A DNA stretch of 60,592 nt. It comes from an uncultured Ruminiclostridium sp. Its GTDB lineage: Bacteria > Bacillota > Clostridia > Oscillospirales > Ruminococcaceae. Location of the stretch: the NCBI GenBank assembly GCA_934490165.1, contig CAKSTB010000018.1, positions 1 to 60,592 of the forward strand. The letters are read 5' to 3'. Shown piece after piece: positions 34,961 through 44,128 of this stretch (position 1 is its first letter; every line of letters starts with the position of its first letter). The translations under genes were made by a program, and so were the position numbers. The notes beneath the pieces are model-generated. The model made no database searches and was not told the origin of the DNA. It worked only from the letters and a program-made list of their open reading frames with translations.

Positions 34961-35108
34961 ACATAAAACAAGTCGGTGAAAGCCGACACGGCGGTACGCC
35001 GTCTTTTGCCTGTTGGCAAAAGTTTTTATGTTAAAACGTTCTCAGCCATTGCGTAGCAAAGCCGCATTTTTATGCGGCGAAATCGTCTTATGACGATTTC
35101 AGGCTGAG
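34961..35108 (+). ncRNA. Tandem cloverleaf-like structured leader RNA (candidate)
   Basis: Two consecutive structures in the 5' leader, each an outer stem closing three hairpins. Element 1: outer ACATAAAA (34961-34968) with TTTTATGT (35024-35031), enclosing directly abutting hairpins at 34972-34987 (GAAA tetraloop), 34988-35002 (6 bp, GTA loop) and 35003-35022 (8 bp). Element 2: outer CTCAGCC (35041-35047) with GGCTGAG (35102-35108), enclosing hairpins at 35049-35059, 35061-35078 (7 bp, TTTT) and 35079-35100 (9 bp, TTAT). No T-tract follows. It does not match a riboswitch class I can name. It may sense a ligand or bind a protein, or be clustered palindromic repeats. Confidence 0.6.
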
Positions 35109-35152
35109 GTTGTTATCGCAAGAAAAATACACTTAATAAGCGGGGTGTCGGT

Positions 35153-35740
35153 TTGAAGAATAAAGATAAAAAGGGAAAAGAGCAGATAAAGAAAACGAAG
35201 TTTTCCGATATTGATCTTTTTGAAGAGGGTCACGAGGAAGAACCGGACGAGCTTGACCTTATAGACGGGCTTATAAAAGACCCTGTCACAACGCAGGACA
35301 AGGAGCATAACGCATATCTGCGCCTTATGCACGAATACAAGGCGGAATACGCAAAGCGCGAAAGATGTATAAAGGTCGGTGTACTGCTTATCATCATAAG
35401 TGCTGTAGTATTCCTCGCACTGATGTTCAGCCTTGACAGCAAGACGTTCTTCCTGTCGCTTTGGATAATCTTTATAATTTCGGGCATTGCGGTAATGACG
35501 CGGATAGATTATCGTTGCTACAAGTACGAAAAGATACTCGGTATCAGAAATACCGACAAGGAAGACGACCTTGAAAAGATGAAAAACGATATTGATAAAA
35601 CAATAGGTGAAGCGAAAACCGAGCTTGAAAACGCAAAGGCGGAAATTGAGACCTCATTGGACGCGGCGAAAGAGTCGACGAAGAAGAACATTGACCGCCT
35701 TACCGCCGAAATCAGAACAAGGGAGCAGGAGAAAAGATGA
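35153..35740 (+). CDS. Two-helix membrane protein with C-terminal coiled coil
   Basis: A 195-residue protein. A charged N-terminus (Lys-rich, then Glu/Asp-rich) is followed by two transmembrane helices (about 78-120: GVLLIIISAVVFLALMF and FLSLWIIFIISGIAVM). A long heptad-like tail (about 135-195) rich in Glu, Lys and Ala ends the protein. Start TTG with GGGGTG upstream. Its stop overlaps the next start (ATGA), so it is coupled to the YhgE/Pip-type protein and probably acts with it in the membrane. No family recognised. Confidence 0.75.
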   Translation: MKNKDKKGKEQIKKTKFSDIDLFEEGHEEEPDELDLIDGLIKDPVTTQDKEHNAYLRLMHEYKAEYAKRERCIKVGVLLIIISAVVFLALMFSLDSKTFFLSLWIIFIISGIAVMTRIDYRCYKYEKILGIRNTDKEDDLEKMKNDIDKTIGEAKTELENAKAEIETSLDAAKESTKKNIDRLTAEIRTREQEKR

Positions 35741-37905
35741 AGACAATATTCAGGATATTTTTTAGCGACATAAAAAAGATACGCACTAATCTTATGGCGT
35801 TCGCTGTAATGATAGGTATCTGCATACTTCCCGCGCTGTACGCATGGTTCAACATTGCGGCAAACTGGGATCCGTACTCAAACACAGGCAATATAAAGGT
35901 CGCAGTCGCCAACTGCGATAAAGGCACAAAGCTTGCTTCAAAGGAAATCAACATTGGCGATCAGATAGTGGACAATCTGAAAAAGAACACGCAGATGTGC
36001 TGGACATTCGTAGATAAAGAGCAGGCTGAAAACGGAGTAGTAACAGGCGAATATTACGCTTGCGTCGTTATCCCCGAGAATTTCAGCGCGAGCTTCACAA
36101 GCATACTTTCGGGCAAGCTGACACGTCCGCAGATAACCTACACGCTCAATGAAAAGAAAAACGCTATAGCTCCGAAAATCACAGACAAGGGCGCAGAGGC
36201 TATCAAAACTCAAGTAAACGAAAGCTTTATTGATACAGTTACAACCGAGCTTGCAGGAATACTCAACTACACCTCAGAACAGGGCGGCAAGAAATTCACC
36301 GAAATAACAGACAACATAAAATCGGCTATAGGCGACGTTATCGACAATCTTTCCGCTTTTCAGAGTTCTCTGTCACTGATAAGCACAACGCTTGACAGCG
36401 CAGATACTATGGTTGAAAACGCAAAGAAGTCTATCCCGGATCTTGAGCAACTGCTCGCACAGTCGGGTACACTCACCACATCGGCAAAGGACAGCATTAC
36501 GGCAGTTCAGGCGGTTTCACAGCAGATAACCGCAAGCACCGATATGGTCTTAAGCTCGATAGACGCTCTTTACACCGAGGTTGAAAGCGACATATCCGGC
36601 ATTACGGAAGAAATAGCCGCAAACGCCGATAACGCCGCAGAAAAGGTAAGAAATATATCCAAGATAAATCAGAAGAAAATTGACCTGCTGACAGACCTCA
36701 GAGAGCATATAGTAACAGTCGGAAACAAGCTCGGCATAGAGGTAACGCTCCTCACCGACAGGATTGACCGCAACATAGAAAAGCAGAACGCTATAATCGA
36801 CAAGCTGAATAACGGTGCCGATACAATCAGCAGTACGGGTCACGCTCCCGACAACTTTGAAAAGGACGTAAACGCGCTCAATAAAGAAGCTGCAGACGAA
36901 TTTGACGGCATCAGAAACACCTGGAACACCTCGGTAAAATCGTCAATTGATACCGCCGTAAATGAAGTATTCAAGACGCTTGACGGAATTTCCGCACTGC
37001 TCGGTAGCGCCGGGGCTTCCGTACCCGATATCGAAACCGCACTTTCAGATGCTCAGAACTCGCTCACAAGCCTTAAATCCTGCCTTACCGACCTCGATAA
37101 AATAATCGGCAACGCAAAGGACAAGCTCACCGATATGCAGAAAAAGGTCGATGATATAAGCAACGACCAGGCGCTTATATCTTTTATCGAAGAGGTTTCA
37201 AGCGACCCGTCATCTCTCGGCGAATTTATGAGCTCACCCGTTGAAATTAACACCGTCAAGATTTATCCTGTAGAAAATTACGGCTCGGCTATGACACCGT
37301 TCTACACGATACTCGCTATCTGGGTAGGCTCGATCGTGCTTGTCGCCGTACTGAAAGCAGAGATCAGCCGCCGTGACATCGAAAGGCTCGGCGGTAATGT
37401 AAGACCGATACAGGCTTATTTCGGCAGATATCTGATATATCTTATGGTATCGATAATACAGGCGATAATAATCGCACTCGGCGATCTTTTGTTCCTGAAA
37501 GTCCAGTGTGAAGACCCGCTGTTGTTCATCATCGCCGCCGTTGTTTCATCAATTGTGTTCTCACTGCTTATCTACTCGCTGACCATCACATTCAGCGTAA
37601 TAGGAAAGGCTCTCGCGGTAATTATCCTGGTACTCCAGGTTGCAGGCTCGGGCGGCACATTCCCTCCCGAGGTTCTCCCCGAATTTTTCCGCAACATTCT
37701 CCCCTATCTGCCTTTCAGATACAGCATCAACGCAATGCGTGAAGCGGTCGCAGGCGTTTATGCACAAAGCTATATAGAAGATCTGCTCTATCTGCTGATC
37801 TACGTTGCGATAGCCCTCTTCATCGGAATAGTGCTTAGAAAGCCATGCATAAGGATAATGAAGTTCTTTAACAAGCGGCTTGAAGATACGGATCTGATAA
37901 TATAA
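35737..37905 (+). CDS. YhgE/Pip-type ABC-2 membrane protein
   Basis: A 722-residue membrane protein with the YhgE/Pip layout: one N-terminal transmembrane helix followed by ALYAWFNIAANWDPYSNTG, a large extracytoplasmic domain (about 45-510) rich in coiled coil, and about five C-terminal helices resembling ABC-2 permeases, with GGTFPPEVLPEFF near the end. Relatives include the Lactococcus phage infection protein Pip and proteins near type VII secretion loci. Transported substrate, if any, is unknown. Coupled to the upstream two-helix protein by ATGA overlap. Confidence 0.9.
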   Translation: MKTIFRIFFSDIKKIRTNLMAFAVMIGICILPALYAWFNIAANWDPYSNTGNIKVAVANCDKGTKLASKEINIGDQIVDNLKKNTQMCWTFVDKEQAENGVVTGEYYACVVIPENFSASFTSILSGKLTRPQITYTLNEKKNAIAPKITDKGAEAIKTQVNESFIDTVTTELAGILNYTSEQGGKKFTEITDNIKSAIGDVIDNLSAFQSSLSLISTTLDSADTMVENAKKSIPDLEQLLAQSGTLTTSAKDSITAVQAVSQQITASTDMVLSSIDALYTEVESDISGITEEIAANADNAAEKVRNISKINQKKIDLLTDLREHIVTVGNKLGIEVTLLTDRIDRNIEKQNAIIDKLNNGADTISSTGHAPDNFEKDVNALNKEAADEFDGIRNTWNTSVKSSIDTAVNEVFKTLDGISALLGSAGASVPDIETALSDAQNSLTSLKSCLTDLDKIIGNAKDKLTDMQKKVDDISNDQALISFIEEVSSDPSSLGEFMSSPVEINTVKIYPVENYGSAMTPFYTILAIWVGSIVLVAVLKAEISRRDIERLGGNVRPIQAYFGRYLIYLMVSIIQAIIIALGDLLFLKVQCEDPLLFIIAAVVSSIVFSLLIYSLTITFSVIGKALAVIILVLQVAGSGGTFPPEVLPEFFRNILPYLPFRYSINAMREAVAGVYAQSYIEDLLYLLIYVAIALFIGIVLRKPCIRIMKFFNKRLEDTDLII

Positions 37906-37910
37906 CAGCA

Positions 37911-37942
37911 GACCCCTCTGCCGCCGGCAAAGGGGTCATTTT
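37911..37942 (+). terminator. Terminator of the YhgE-type operon
   Basis: A stem GACCCCT with AGGGGTC, extended by inner pairs around GCCGCCGGC, then ATTTTC. Convergent with the gene at 37967. Confidence 0.7.
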
Positions 37943-37966
37943 CAGCTTATTCAAATACATACAGAT

Positions 37967-38866
37967 TTATCTTTTCCTGCTTTTAACAGCTTGTTTCAAT
38001 TTCTCCCTGCCCTCTTTCAGTGAGGGGAAAGCCTTGTACAAACGTTTATGCTTTGCTTTAAGTTCGGACAGCTTCTCGTTCAGCTCATTAAAGCGCGCCG
38101 TAAGTTCCTCTCGGCGTTCTGCCGCATTATCCTTAAGCTCGCTCATGCGTTCGCTGTTGCGCTGTTTAACGCCCTCCGAGGCGGTTTCAAGCTTTGCTTT
38201 GAGTTCATCGGCTTTCTTCTGCATTTCATCGGGAGTAATTCCGTGCTCTTTTGAAAACTCGACCGCTTGTGAAGCCTTATCTGACAGCTCTGAGCCTATG
38301 GCATCGGATACCGCTGTGAGCTGTTTTTCAAGCTCATCAATAAGCCTTATCTCATTCCTGAGCTTCTTTACCTCGGGGAATGTCAGTATAACGTCCGTGA
38401 TTATAGCCGCATAGAACAGGCAGAGAATGATTATGCCGAGCGGCTTCCAGATAAGACCTACCGCAAATGCCACAGCAGGCTGTACGACTTTCATTATAGC
38501 AAGGCAAGCAAGACCCCAAACGACAGTAAACTGCGGACAGATGTATCCGCCGATGTTGAACTTCTTGTTGCTGTAATCCCACCAGCGTCTGCCGAATATC
38601 TTATCCAGCACAAAGCCCGTGACAAATTCGAGCACGGTCGTAAGCGCCGCCGAGCCGACTAACAGCAACAGCCAAGAATCCTTTATCGGGGTCAGACAGA
38701 CAATGACGATTATCAGCCCGAAACCGTAGATCGGGCAATATGCACCATGGAGCATACCACGGTTCACAAATTTTCCGTGCCGTATTGTTGCGAAAACAAC
38801 TTCACCGCACCAACCCGCAAATGAGTATATCATAAAATAGAACAAGAGATCGTATAAATATTCCAT
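37967..38866 (-). CDS. Putative ABC-transporter type IV (CmpB-like, PF06541) membrane protein
   Basis: A 299-residue protein. Residues 1-165 form four or five membrane helices with the family pattern IYSFAGWCGEVVFATIRHGKFVNRG at the N-terminus (split here by helix turns) and GRRWWDYSNKKFNIGGYICP. Residues about 175-299 are a highly charged cytoplasmic coiled coil. The family is widespread in Firmicutes and its biochemical role is not settled, so the transporter label should be read loosely. The ATG follows CAGGTG. It is a single gene downstream of, but not continuous with, ftsZ. Confidence 0.85.
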   Translation of the reverse strand: MEYLYDLLFYFMIYSFAGWCGEVVFATIRHGKFVNRGMLHGAYCPIYGFGLIIVIVCLTPIKDSWLLLLVGSAALTTVLEFVTGFVLDKIFGRRWWDYSNKKFNIGGYICPQFTVVWGLACLAIMKVVQPAVAFAVGLIWKPLGIIILCLFYAAIITDVILTFPEVKKLRNEIRLIDELEKQLTAVSDAIGSELSDKASQAVEFSKEHGITPDEMQKKADELKAKLETASEGVKQRNSERMSELKDNAAERREELTARFNELNEKLSELKAKHKRLYKAFPSLKEGREKLKQAVKSRKR

Positions 38867-38914
38867 TATTCACCTGCCGAAAGTTTTAATATTCAGGTAC
38901 AAATCAAGTCAGAT

Positions 38915-38945
38915 ATACAAAAGCTCCCGACCATAAATCGGGAGC
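38915..38945 (-). terminator. Terminator of ftsZ / dcw cluster
   Basis: An 8-bp stem GCTCCCGA (38923-38930) with TCGGGAGC (38938-38945). On the minus strand it is followed by TTTTGTAT. Confidence 0.85.
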
Positions 38946-38965
38946 CGATATGTAATGTAATATTA

Positions 38966-40141
38966 TCAGTTGCCTCTGTTGTTCAGAAGTTCAGACAACT
39001 CCGAGAAAGGATCATCGTCAGCTATATCACCTGCGTTAGCGGGTGTTTCAGGGAAAACGAGAGATTCTGTCAGAGAGTTTTCTATCTTGTTTTCCGAGCC
39101 TGCATCATCTGTGGAGGTTGAAGCGAGTACAGTCTTTGCGACCGCCTCGTCTGACGTTACCATCGAGTGACCTGCGTTATCCTTAAAGCAAGTAGCAATA
39201 ACCGTGATCACCATCTCATCGCTGAGCGAGCTGTCAAGATCAACGCCGTGGATAACCTGTACATCGGGAGCGGCAGACTGAGTAAGCAGCTGCATTACCT
39301 TTTCAACATCATCAAGAGGTGTATCCTCTGACATAGTAAGGTTGACAAGCAGCTTTCCTGCATTCTTGATCGATGTTTCGAGCAGGGGACTGTTGACAAC
39401 CTCTGCTACAGCATCTTCTGCGCGTGTATCGCCTGAGCCGTGACCGATAGCCATATGTGCATCGCCTGCACCCTCAAGGGTCGTTCTTACGTCCTCAAAG
39501 TCGATGTTGATAACACCGTCATGAGTGATAAGATCAGATATGCCCTTTACAGCCTGGTAAAGCACATTATCTACCATAGCGTAAGCCGCCTTGATGGAAA
39601 TATTCTTTTCCTTTATTGAAAGTAAGCGCTGGTTAGGTACGATGATGAGTGCATCAACAAATTTTCTCAGCTCTGCTATGCCCTGCAACGCAAGGTTCAT
39701 CTTAAATTCTCTTTCAAAGTCGAAAGGCTTTGTAACAACACCGACTGTAAGTATACCCATATCCTTAGCGATCTGTGCTATAACAGGAGCTGCACCTGTA
39801 CCTGTGCCGCCGCCCATACCTGCCGCTACGAATACGAGAGAAGCACCCTTGAGTACTTCGGCGATATCATCGCTGTTTTCCTTAGCTGACTCTGCGGCTA
39901 CGGGAGGCTTTCCGCCTGCACCACGACCCTTTGTGGTCTTTCTGCCTATCTGTACACGCTCCATAGTGTTGCCGTCCTTAGACTTAAGGGCCGCTACATC
40001 CGTGTTTATTATGATAAAATCAACGCCTTCTACGTTGTTTCTGACCATGTTCTCTACTGCGTTTCCGCCGCCGCCGCCAACGCCGACAACTTTTATTTTG
40101 ACGTCACGCTCAAACTCTTCATCATCGAAATCAAAGTTCAT
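38966..40141 (-). CDS. ftsZ: Cell division protein FtsZ
   Basis: Tubulin-like GTPase that forms the Z ring. Signature GGGTGTGAAP and T7-loop region NIDFEDVRTTL are intact. The C-terminal tail is long and acidic, and the end DPFSELSELLNNRGN departs from the usual FLRRR-type peptide that binds FtsA or SepF, although LNNRGN keeps some resemblance. I prefer the ATG at 40141, 10 bases after GGAGG; the ATG at 40150 is only 1 base from it. It is last in the dcw run but has its own promoter, and no ftsA precedes it. Confidence 0.97.
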   Translation of the reverse strand: MNFDFDDEEFERDVKIKVVGVGGGGGNAVENMVRNNVEGVDFIIINTDVAALKSKDGNTMERVQIGRKTTKGRGAGGKPPVAAESAKENSDDIAEVLKGASLVFVAAGMGGGTGTGAAPVIAQIAKDMGILTVGVVTKPFDFEREFKMNLALQGIAELRKFVDALIIVPNQRLLSIKEKNISIKAAYAMVDNVLYQAVKGISDLITHDGVINIDFEDVRTTLEGAGDAHMAIGHGSGDTRAEDAVAEVVNSPLLETSIKNAGKLLVNLTMSEDTPLDDVEKVMQLLTQSAAPDVQVIHGVDLDSSLSDEMVITVIATCFKDNAGHSMVTSDEAVAKTVLASTSTDDAGSENKIENSLTESLVFPETPANAGDIADDDPFSELSELLNNRGN

Positions 40142-40189
40142 TTTTTGCATTCCTCCGTATAATTTACAGATAAAACTGTCTACTATAAT

Positions 40190-40218
40190 ATTTTAACAGA
40201 TTCTTTTTCTAATTGCAA
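40190..40218 (-). promoter_or_regulatory. Internal promoter for ftsZ
   Basis: On the minus strand, TTGCAA (40218-40213), 17 bases, TAAAAT (40195-40190), inside the 142-bp gap after ftsQ. It allows ftsZ to be expressed apart from the wall-synthesis genes. Confidence 0.65.
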
Positions 40219-40292
40219 GCGTTTTGATAAAAAATATCGTCATAATTTGAACGGCGAACATAAATTACCACAATATCTTGCGTTTTTGACTT

Positions 40293-41639
40293 TTATTCGG
40301 CAGGTTCGGACGGGTCTGTCGTATCGCCAGGCACAGGTTCGCTGTTATCGGGAGTGTCGGGTGTAGGTTCAGGCTCGCTGCTGCTTGTATCGTCCTTGCT
40401 CGTGTCGTTATACTCGGGTCTGAATGTTACCTTCATATTGTATGTGTTTTCGCTGAGCTGTGACAGGACAAGAATGCCCTTTTCTCCGTCAAATTCGCCC
40501 TTTTCTATAAGGTTCTTTGCTACTGTCAGCTTCAGCTTAGCGTCGGTCATATCTCCGAGCTCAAGTGTGAGCTTGTTATCATAACTCAGCTTTATGCCGT
40601 ATATACTTGATACATCTATCGTCTTGATATGCTCACTTATGCCAAGCTCATTGCAAAGCTCAATAAGCGCGAACACACAGTCATATTTCTGCTGTGCCTC
40701 ATACTCGTTTTCATCATCTATTTCGTCATACGTCTTTACTGCTCTCAGAAGCTTTGTCAGCATATTGCGGCTTCCCTCATCTGTTACGGACAGAAAATCG
40801 CCCGACTTTGCATATTCGGGGTCAAATCCGAGTACAACGACACAGTTCTTATCGGGGGTTTTGAGCTCCGCGTCCATTATTCTGCCGTTTTCGCTGACAA
40901 GATAGTAGAGGTCGTTTTTTTTGACGTTTGCCACAGCAGTAGCGGGATTGAGCTTAATTTCAAGCGCACAGGTGAAAATGTTGCGGCTGACTTCTACCTT
41001 ATCCACATACGGAAGCGCCGCTATCAGTCTGTCCTTAACCGCACCCGCGTCCATAAGTATCAGGTTATCGCCGACATTAACTCCCGTTGCATCTATTATC
41101 TGCTGTTCGGTGTACACCGTGTCGCCTGTTATCCTGTACTTAGAAAGATTAAATAATACGGTTGTTGACAGCACCGCCAGTATTACCACCGCCAGTATGC
41201 CAAATATAACATAATAAACGATATAGGCGGAAAGACGCTTTCTGCGCTTTCTTTCGCGTGTATCGCCGTTGGATCTCGACTTGTTGCGAAGCACGCGGTT
41301 CTGTATATCCACAGGCTTTACTACAGGTATATCCGTCCTTGTGTTCTCGCTCAGGAACTGCGGCATACGCTGTGCTTTCGGTGAAGTACCTGCGTTATCG
41401 TCTGCGGGCTCAGGCGGCTTATTTGCCGCTTTGGTCTTTGTATTACCCTTTTTATTCTTTCGCTTTTTTGCGGGCTTTTTATTATCGGGCTTTGACTTTT
41501 TATTTTCGCCCTTATTGTTATCGGGCTTTCTTTCGGGTGCGGGTTCAGGCTGTGAATTTTCCTGCTGTAAACGCTTTTTGCCTGACGGTGGCATTTCCGC
41601 CCACAGGTTATTCTTATCTCTTTCGGTTATGTCAGCCAT
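40293..41639 (-). CDS. ftsQ: Cell division protein FtsQ/DivIB
   Basis: A 448-residue bitopic protein that joins FtsL and FtsB-type partners in the divisome. A long basic and proline-rich cytoplasmic region (1-140) leads to one membrane helix (about 143-170, YIVYYVIFGILAVVILAV). A POTRA domain follows (about 172-245, YRITGDTVYTEQQIIDATGVN) and then the FtsQ/DivIB beta domain. The C-terminal tail is Asp/Ser/Pro/Glu-rich and probably disordered. The cytoplasmic part is much longer than usual. ATG with AAGGAGG upstream, 14 bp after murA. Confidence 0.88.
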   Translation of the reverse strand: MADITERDKNNLWAEMPPSGKKRLQQENSQPEPAPERKPDNNKGENKKSKPDNKKPAKKRKNKKGNTKTKAANKPPEPADDNAGTSPKAQRMPQFLSENTRTDIPVVKPVDIQNRVLRNKSRSNGDTRERKRRKRLSAYIVYYVIFGILAVVILAVLSTTVLFNLSKYRITGDTVYTEQQIIDATGVNVGDNLILMDAGAVKDRLIAALPYVDKVEVSRNIFTCALEIKLNPATAVANVKKNDLYYLVSENGRIMDAELKTPDKNCVVVLGFDPEYAKSGDFLSVTDEGSRNMLTKLLRAVKTYDEIDDENEYEAQQKYDCVFALIELCNELGISEHIKTIDVSSIYGIKLSYDNKLTLELGDMTDAKLKLTVAKNLIEKGEFDGEKGILVLSQLSENTYNMKVTFRPEYNDTSKDDTSSSEPEPTPDTPDNSEPVPGDTTDPSEPAE

Positions 41640-41653
41640 TTTCGCACCTCCTT

Positions 41654-42925
41654 TTATTTTAAAATTCTTTTTATATCTGCTCCCACGCTGTAAAGCGCTT
41701 TTTCTATTGATTCATAACCTCTGTCGATATGCGATATCCCGCCTATCGAAGAAGTACCTTCGGCGCTGAGTGCCGCTATGACCAGTGCCGCGCCACCTCG
41801 CAAGTCGGGAGAAACCAGCTCTGCCGCGGACAGTCTGCGTACACCCTGTACGACAGCCACTCTGCCCTCCGTTTTTATCACCGCTCCCATACGGAGCAGT
41901 TCACTCACATGGCGGTAACGGTTATCAAATATGTTCTCCACGAAAACCGCCGTGCCGTCCGCTACCGTACAGGTCGCCATAAGCGGCGCTTGTGCGTCAG
42001 TAGGGAAGCCCGGATACGGCATTGTACGCACCGTGTGCGGTGCTCTCAGTCTTTCGGGTGCATTTATATAAATGCTGTCCCTGCCGAATGAATAAATACG
42101 GCAGCCCATTTCCTTAAGAACCGGTATCACAGCTCCGATATGCGTTATATCCGCGCCTGTAAGAATAAGCTCGCCGCCTGTTACCGCCGCACAGCAAAGA
42201 TATGTCACTGCGGCTATCCTGTCGGGCATTACTCTGTGCTCACAGCCCGAAAGCTTATCCTTGCCGCGTATTATTATCCTGTCTGTTCCCGCGCCGCTTA
42301 TATCCGCTCCGCAGGAAACAAGGAATGAAGCAAGATCACATATTTCCGGCTCTTTTGCCGCACCCTCGATCTCGGTAACACCGCTTGCGGTCACCGCCGC
42401 GAGCATTACGTTTTCTGTAGCGCCTACAGACGGGAATGACAGTGAAACGGAAGTACCTTTCAGCCCTTTCGGTGCTGTGCAGTCAAGAAAGCCGTGCGAC
42501 TCCTCTATCACCGCATCCATACTGCGAAGTGCCGCAAGGTGCAGATCTATAGGTCGCGGACCAAGCTCACAGCCGCCGGGATACGACATTCTGCAATGCC
42601 CTGTTCTGCCGAGTACAGAGCCCAGGAAAACTATTGACGAGCGCATCTCGCGCATAAGGCTTACCGGTATCTCGCAGTTGCCTATCGCGGACGCATCGGA
42701 TACCACCGTACCGCCGTCACGTCTGCATTTCACGCCGATATGCGACAGTATGCGCAGTGCCGCGTCAACATCGGTAAGTCTTGGACAGTTATGTATGATA
42801 CACTCACCGTCTTTTATCAGTACCGTTGCCGCAAGGAGAGGCAATGCGGCGTTCTTTGCACCGTGAAGTGCAAGCTCGCCCTCGATCCTGTTTCCGCCTT
42901 TTATAATAAGTTTCTGTTTATCCAA
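41654..42925 (-). CDS. murA: UDP-N-acetylglucosamine 1-carboxyvinyltransferase
   Basis: Cytoplasmic enzyme of the first committed step of peptidoglycan synthesis, transferring enolpyruvate from PEP to UDP-GlcNAc. 423 residues, standard length. The GAKNA motif at 22-26 holds the conserved Lys, and SYPGGCELGPRPIDLH holds the active-site Cys119, the residue attacked by fosfomycin. Start TTG, preceded by GAGAGGG. Lies between murG and ftsQ in the dcw cluster, as in Bacillus-type clusters. Confidence 0.95.
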   Translation of the reverse strand: MDKQKLIIKGGNRIEGELALHGAKNAALPLLAATVLIKDGECIIHNCPRLTDVDAALRILSHIGVKCRRDGGTVVSDASAIGNCEIPVSLMREMRSSIVFLGSVLGRTGHCRMSYPGGCELGPRPIDLHLAALRSMDAVIEESHGFLDCTAPKGLKGTSVSLSFPSVGATENVMLAAVTASGVTEIEGAAKEPEICDLASFLVSCGADISGAGTDRIIIRGKDKLSGCEHRVMPDRIAAVTYLCCAAVTGGELILTGADITHIGAVIPVLKEMGCRIYSFGRDSIYINAPERLRAPHTVRTMPYPGFPTDAQAPLMATCTVADGTAVFVENIFDNRYRHVSELLRMGAVIKTEGRVAVVQGVRRLSAAELVSPDLRGGAALVIAALSAEGTSSIGGISHIDRGYESIEKALYSVGADIKRILK

Positions 42926-42990
42926 AGTATCACCCTCTCATAGCTTTTCTTCATATTATGCCATTCGGGGTGAATAGGTGAAATGCGATT

Positions 42991-44109
42991 TTAAAGACCC
43001 ATAAGGTCGGTTATTTCACGCAGTATTACGCCTGCCGCGTCATGCTTTGACAGCTTTGCCGCATTCTCGCTCATAAGCTTCAGCAGCTCGGGGTCATCCG
43101 TAAGCTTTGTTACAGTGTCTATGAGCACTGCGCCGGTCAGCTCTTTATCGTCGATTATCCTGCCTGCGTTTGCGTTCTGAAGCGTCAGCGCATTATAATA
43201 CTGATGATTTTCAGCCGCATAAGGATAAGGTATCAGTATCGATGCCCTGCCGATAGCCATAAGCTCGGTCAGCGTCATAGCTCCCGCTCTTGTTATGATA
43301 AGATCGCTTGCACACATACAGGTGTACATATTATCGATATATTCCTTGATGATGAAATGCTCGTTATCCGGGTCTACTCCGTTTTCGGTAAGACTTTGCA
43401 TAAATGTATCCTTGCCGTGCTTGCCGTAGCCGTGGATATGATTTATGTTGCCTTTCTTCTGCTCGTATGAAAGCAAGTGTACGACAGCTTCATTTATCCT
43501 TGACGCACCCTGACTGCCGCCCGCAGATAGAATTGTAAGGCAGTCGGGGAGTCCGAGCCTTTTTCTTGCCGCAGATTTTTCTTCTATCGGGATATTGTTT
43601 CTCAGCGGATTTCCGGTGACAACGCACCTTTTGCATTCACTGAGGTGCTTTTTTGCGTCCTCTGTGCCGAGCATTACAAGGTCAGCCTTTGACGCGAGCA
43701 TCTTTGTCGATACACCCGGCAGAGAATTACTCTCATGGAGCGCTATTTTTATTTTGCATTTCAGTGCGGTTTTAAGCACCGTGCCCGTTACATATCCGCC
43801 TGTGCCGATAACAAGGTCGGGACTAAAGCCGTCAAATATCTTTCTTATACACTTTCCTGCGTTAAGATAATAGTGCACCGCCTGAAAATTGAGCTTGATA
43901 TTATGCGGTGTCAGCTTACGCTGTATGCCTGCCATCTTGACAGGTGCAAAGTCATAGCCTGCCTTTTTTACAAGCTTTGCCTCAAGTCCGTCGGGCGAGC
44001 CTATAAAAAGTATCTTTGTATCGGGGAAAACTTCCTTTAATTTATCTGCTATGGCAAGTGCGGGATTTATGTGTCCTCCCGTACCTCCTGCCGCAAATGC
44101 AACATTCAT
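42991..44109 (-). CDS. murG: UDP-GlcNAc:lipid I N-acetylglucosaminyltransferase MurG
   Basis: A 372-residue peripheral membrane GT-B enzyme that makes lipid II from lipid I. The GGTGGHINPALAIA loop is at the N-terminus, GSQGASRINE lies in the middle, and ITRAGAMTLTELMAIG is the UDP-GlcNAc site. I chose the ATG at 44109, with AAAGGA upstream, over a start at 44142 that would overlap ftsW. Operon position ftsW-murG-murA is consistent with its role. Confidence 0.96.
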   Translation of the reverse strand: MNVAFAAGGTGGHINPALAIADKLKEVFPDTKILFIGSPDGLEAKLVKKAGYDFAPVKMAGIQRKLTPHNIKLNFQAVHYYLNAGKCIRKIFDGFSPDLVIGTGGYVTGTVLKTALKCKIKIALHESNSLPGVSTKMLASKADLVMLGTEDAKKHLSECKRCVVTGNPLRNNIPIEEKSAARKRLGLPDCLTILSAGGSQGASRINEAVVHLLSYEQKKGNINHIHGYGKHGKDTFMQSLTENGVDPDNEHFIIKEYIDNMYTCMCASDLIITRAGAMTLTELMAIGRASILIPYPYAAENHQYYNALTLQNANAGRIIDDKELTGAVLIDTVTKLTDDPELLKLMSENAAKLSKHDAAGVILREITDLMGL

Positions 44110-44128
44110 TGTACTCTTCCTTTCGGTA

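Noticed and set aside
38944..38951. Second sigma-D -10 box GCCGATAT after ftsZ
   Set aside because: It sits in the ftsZ terminator and the only TAAA upstream is at the wrong distance.
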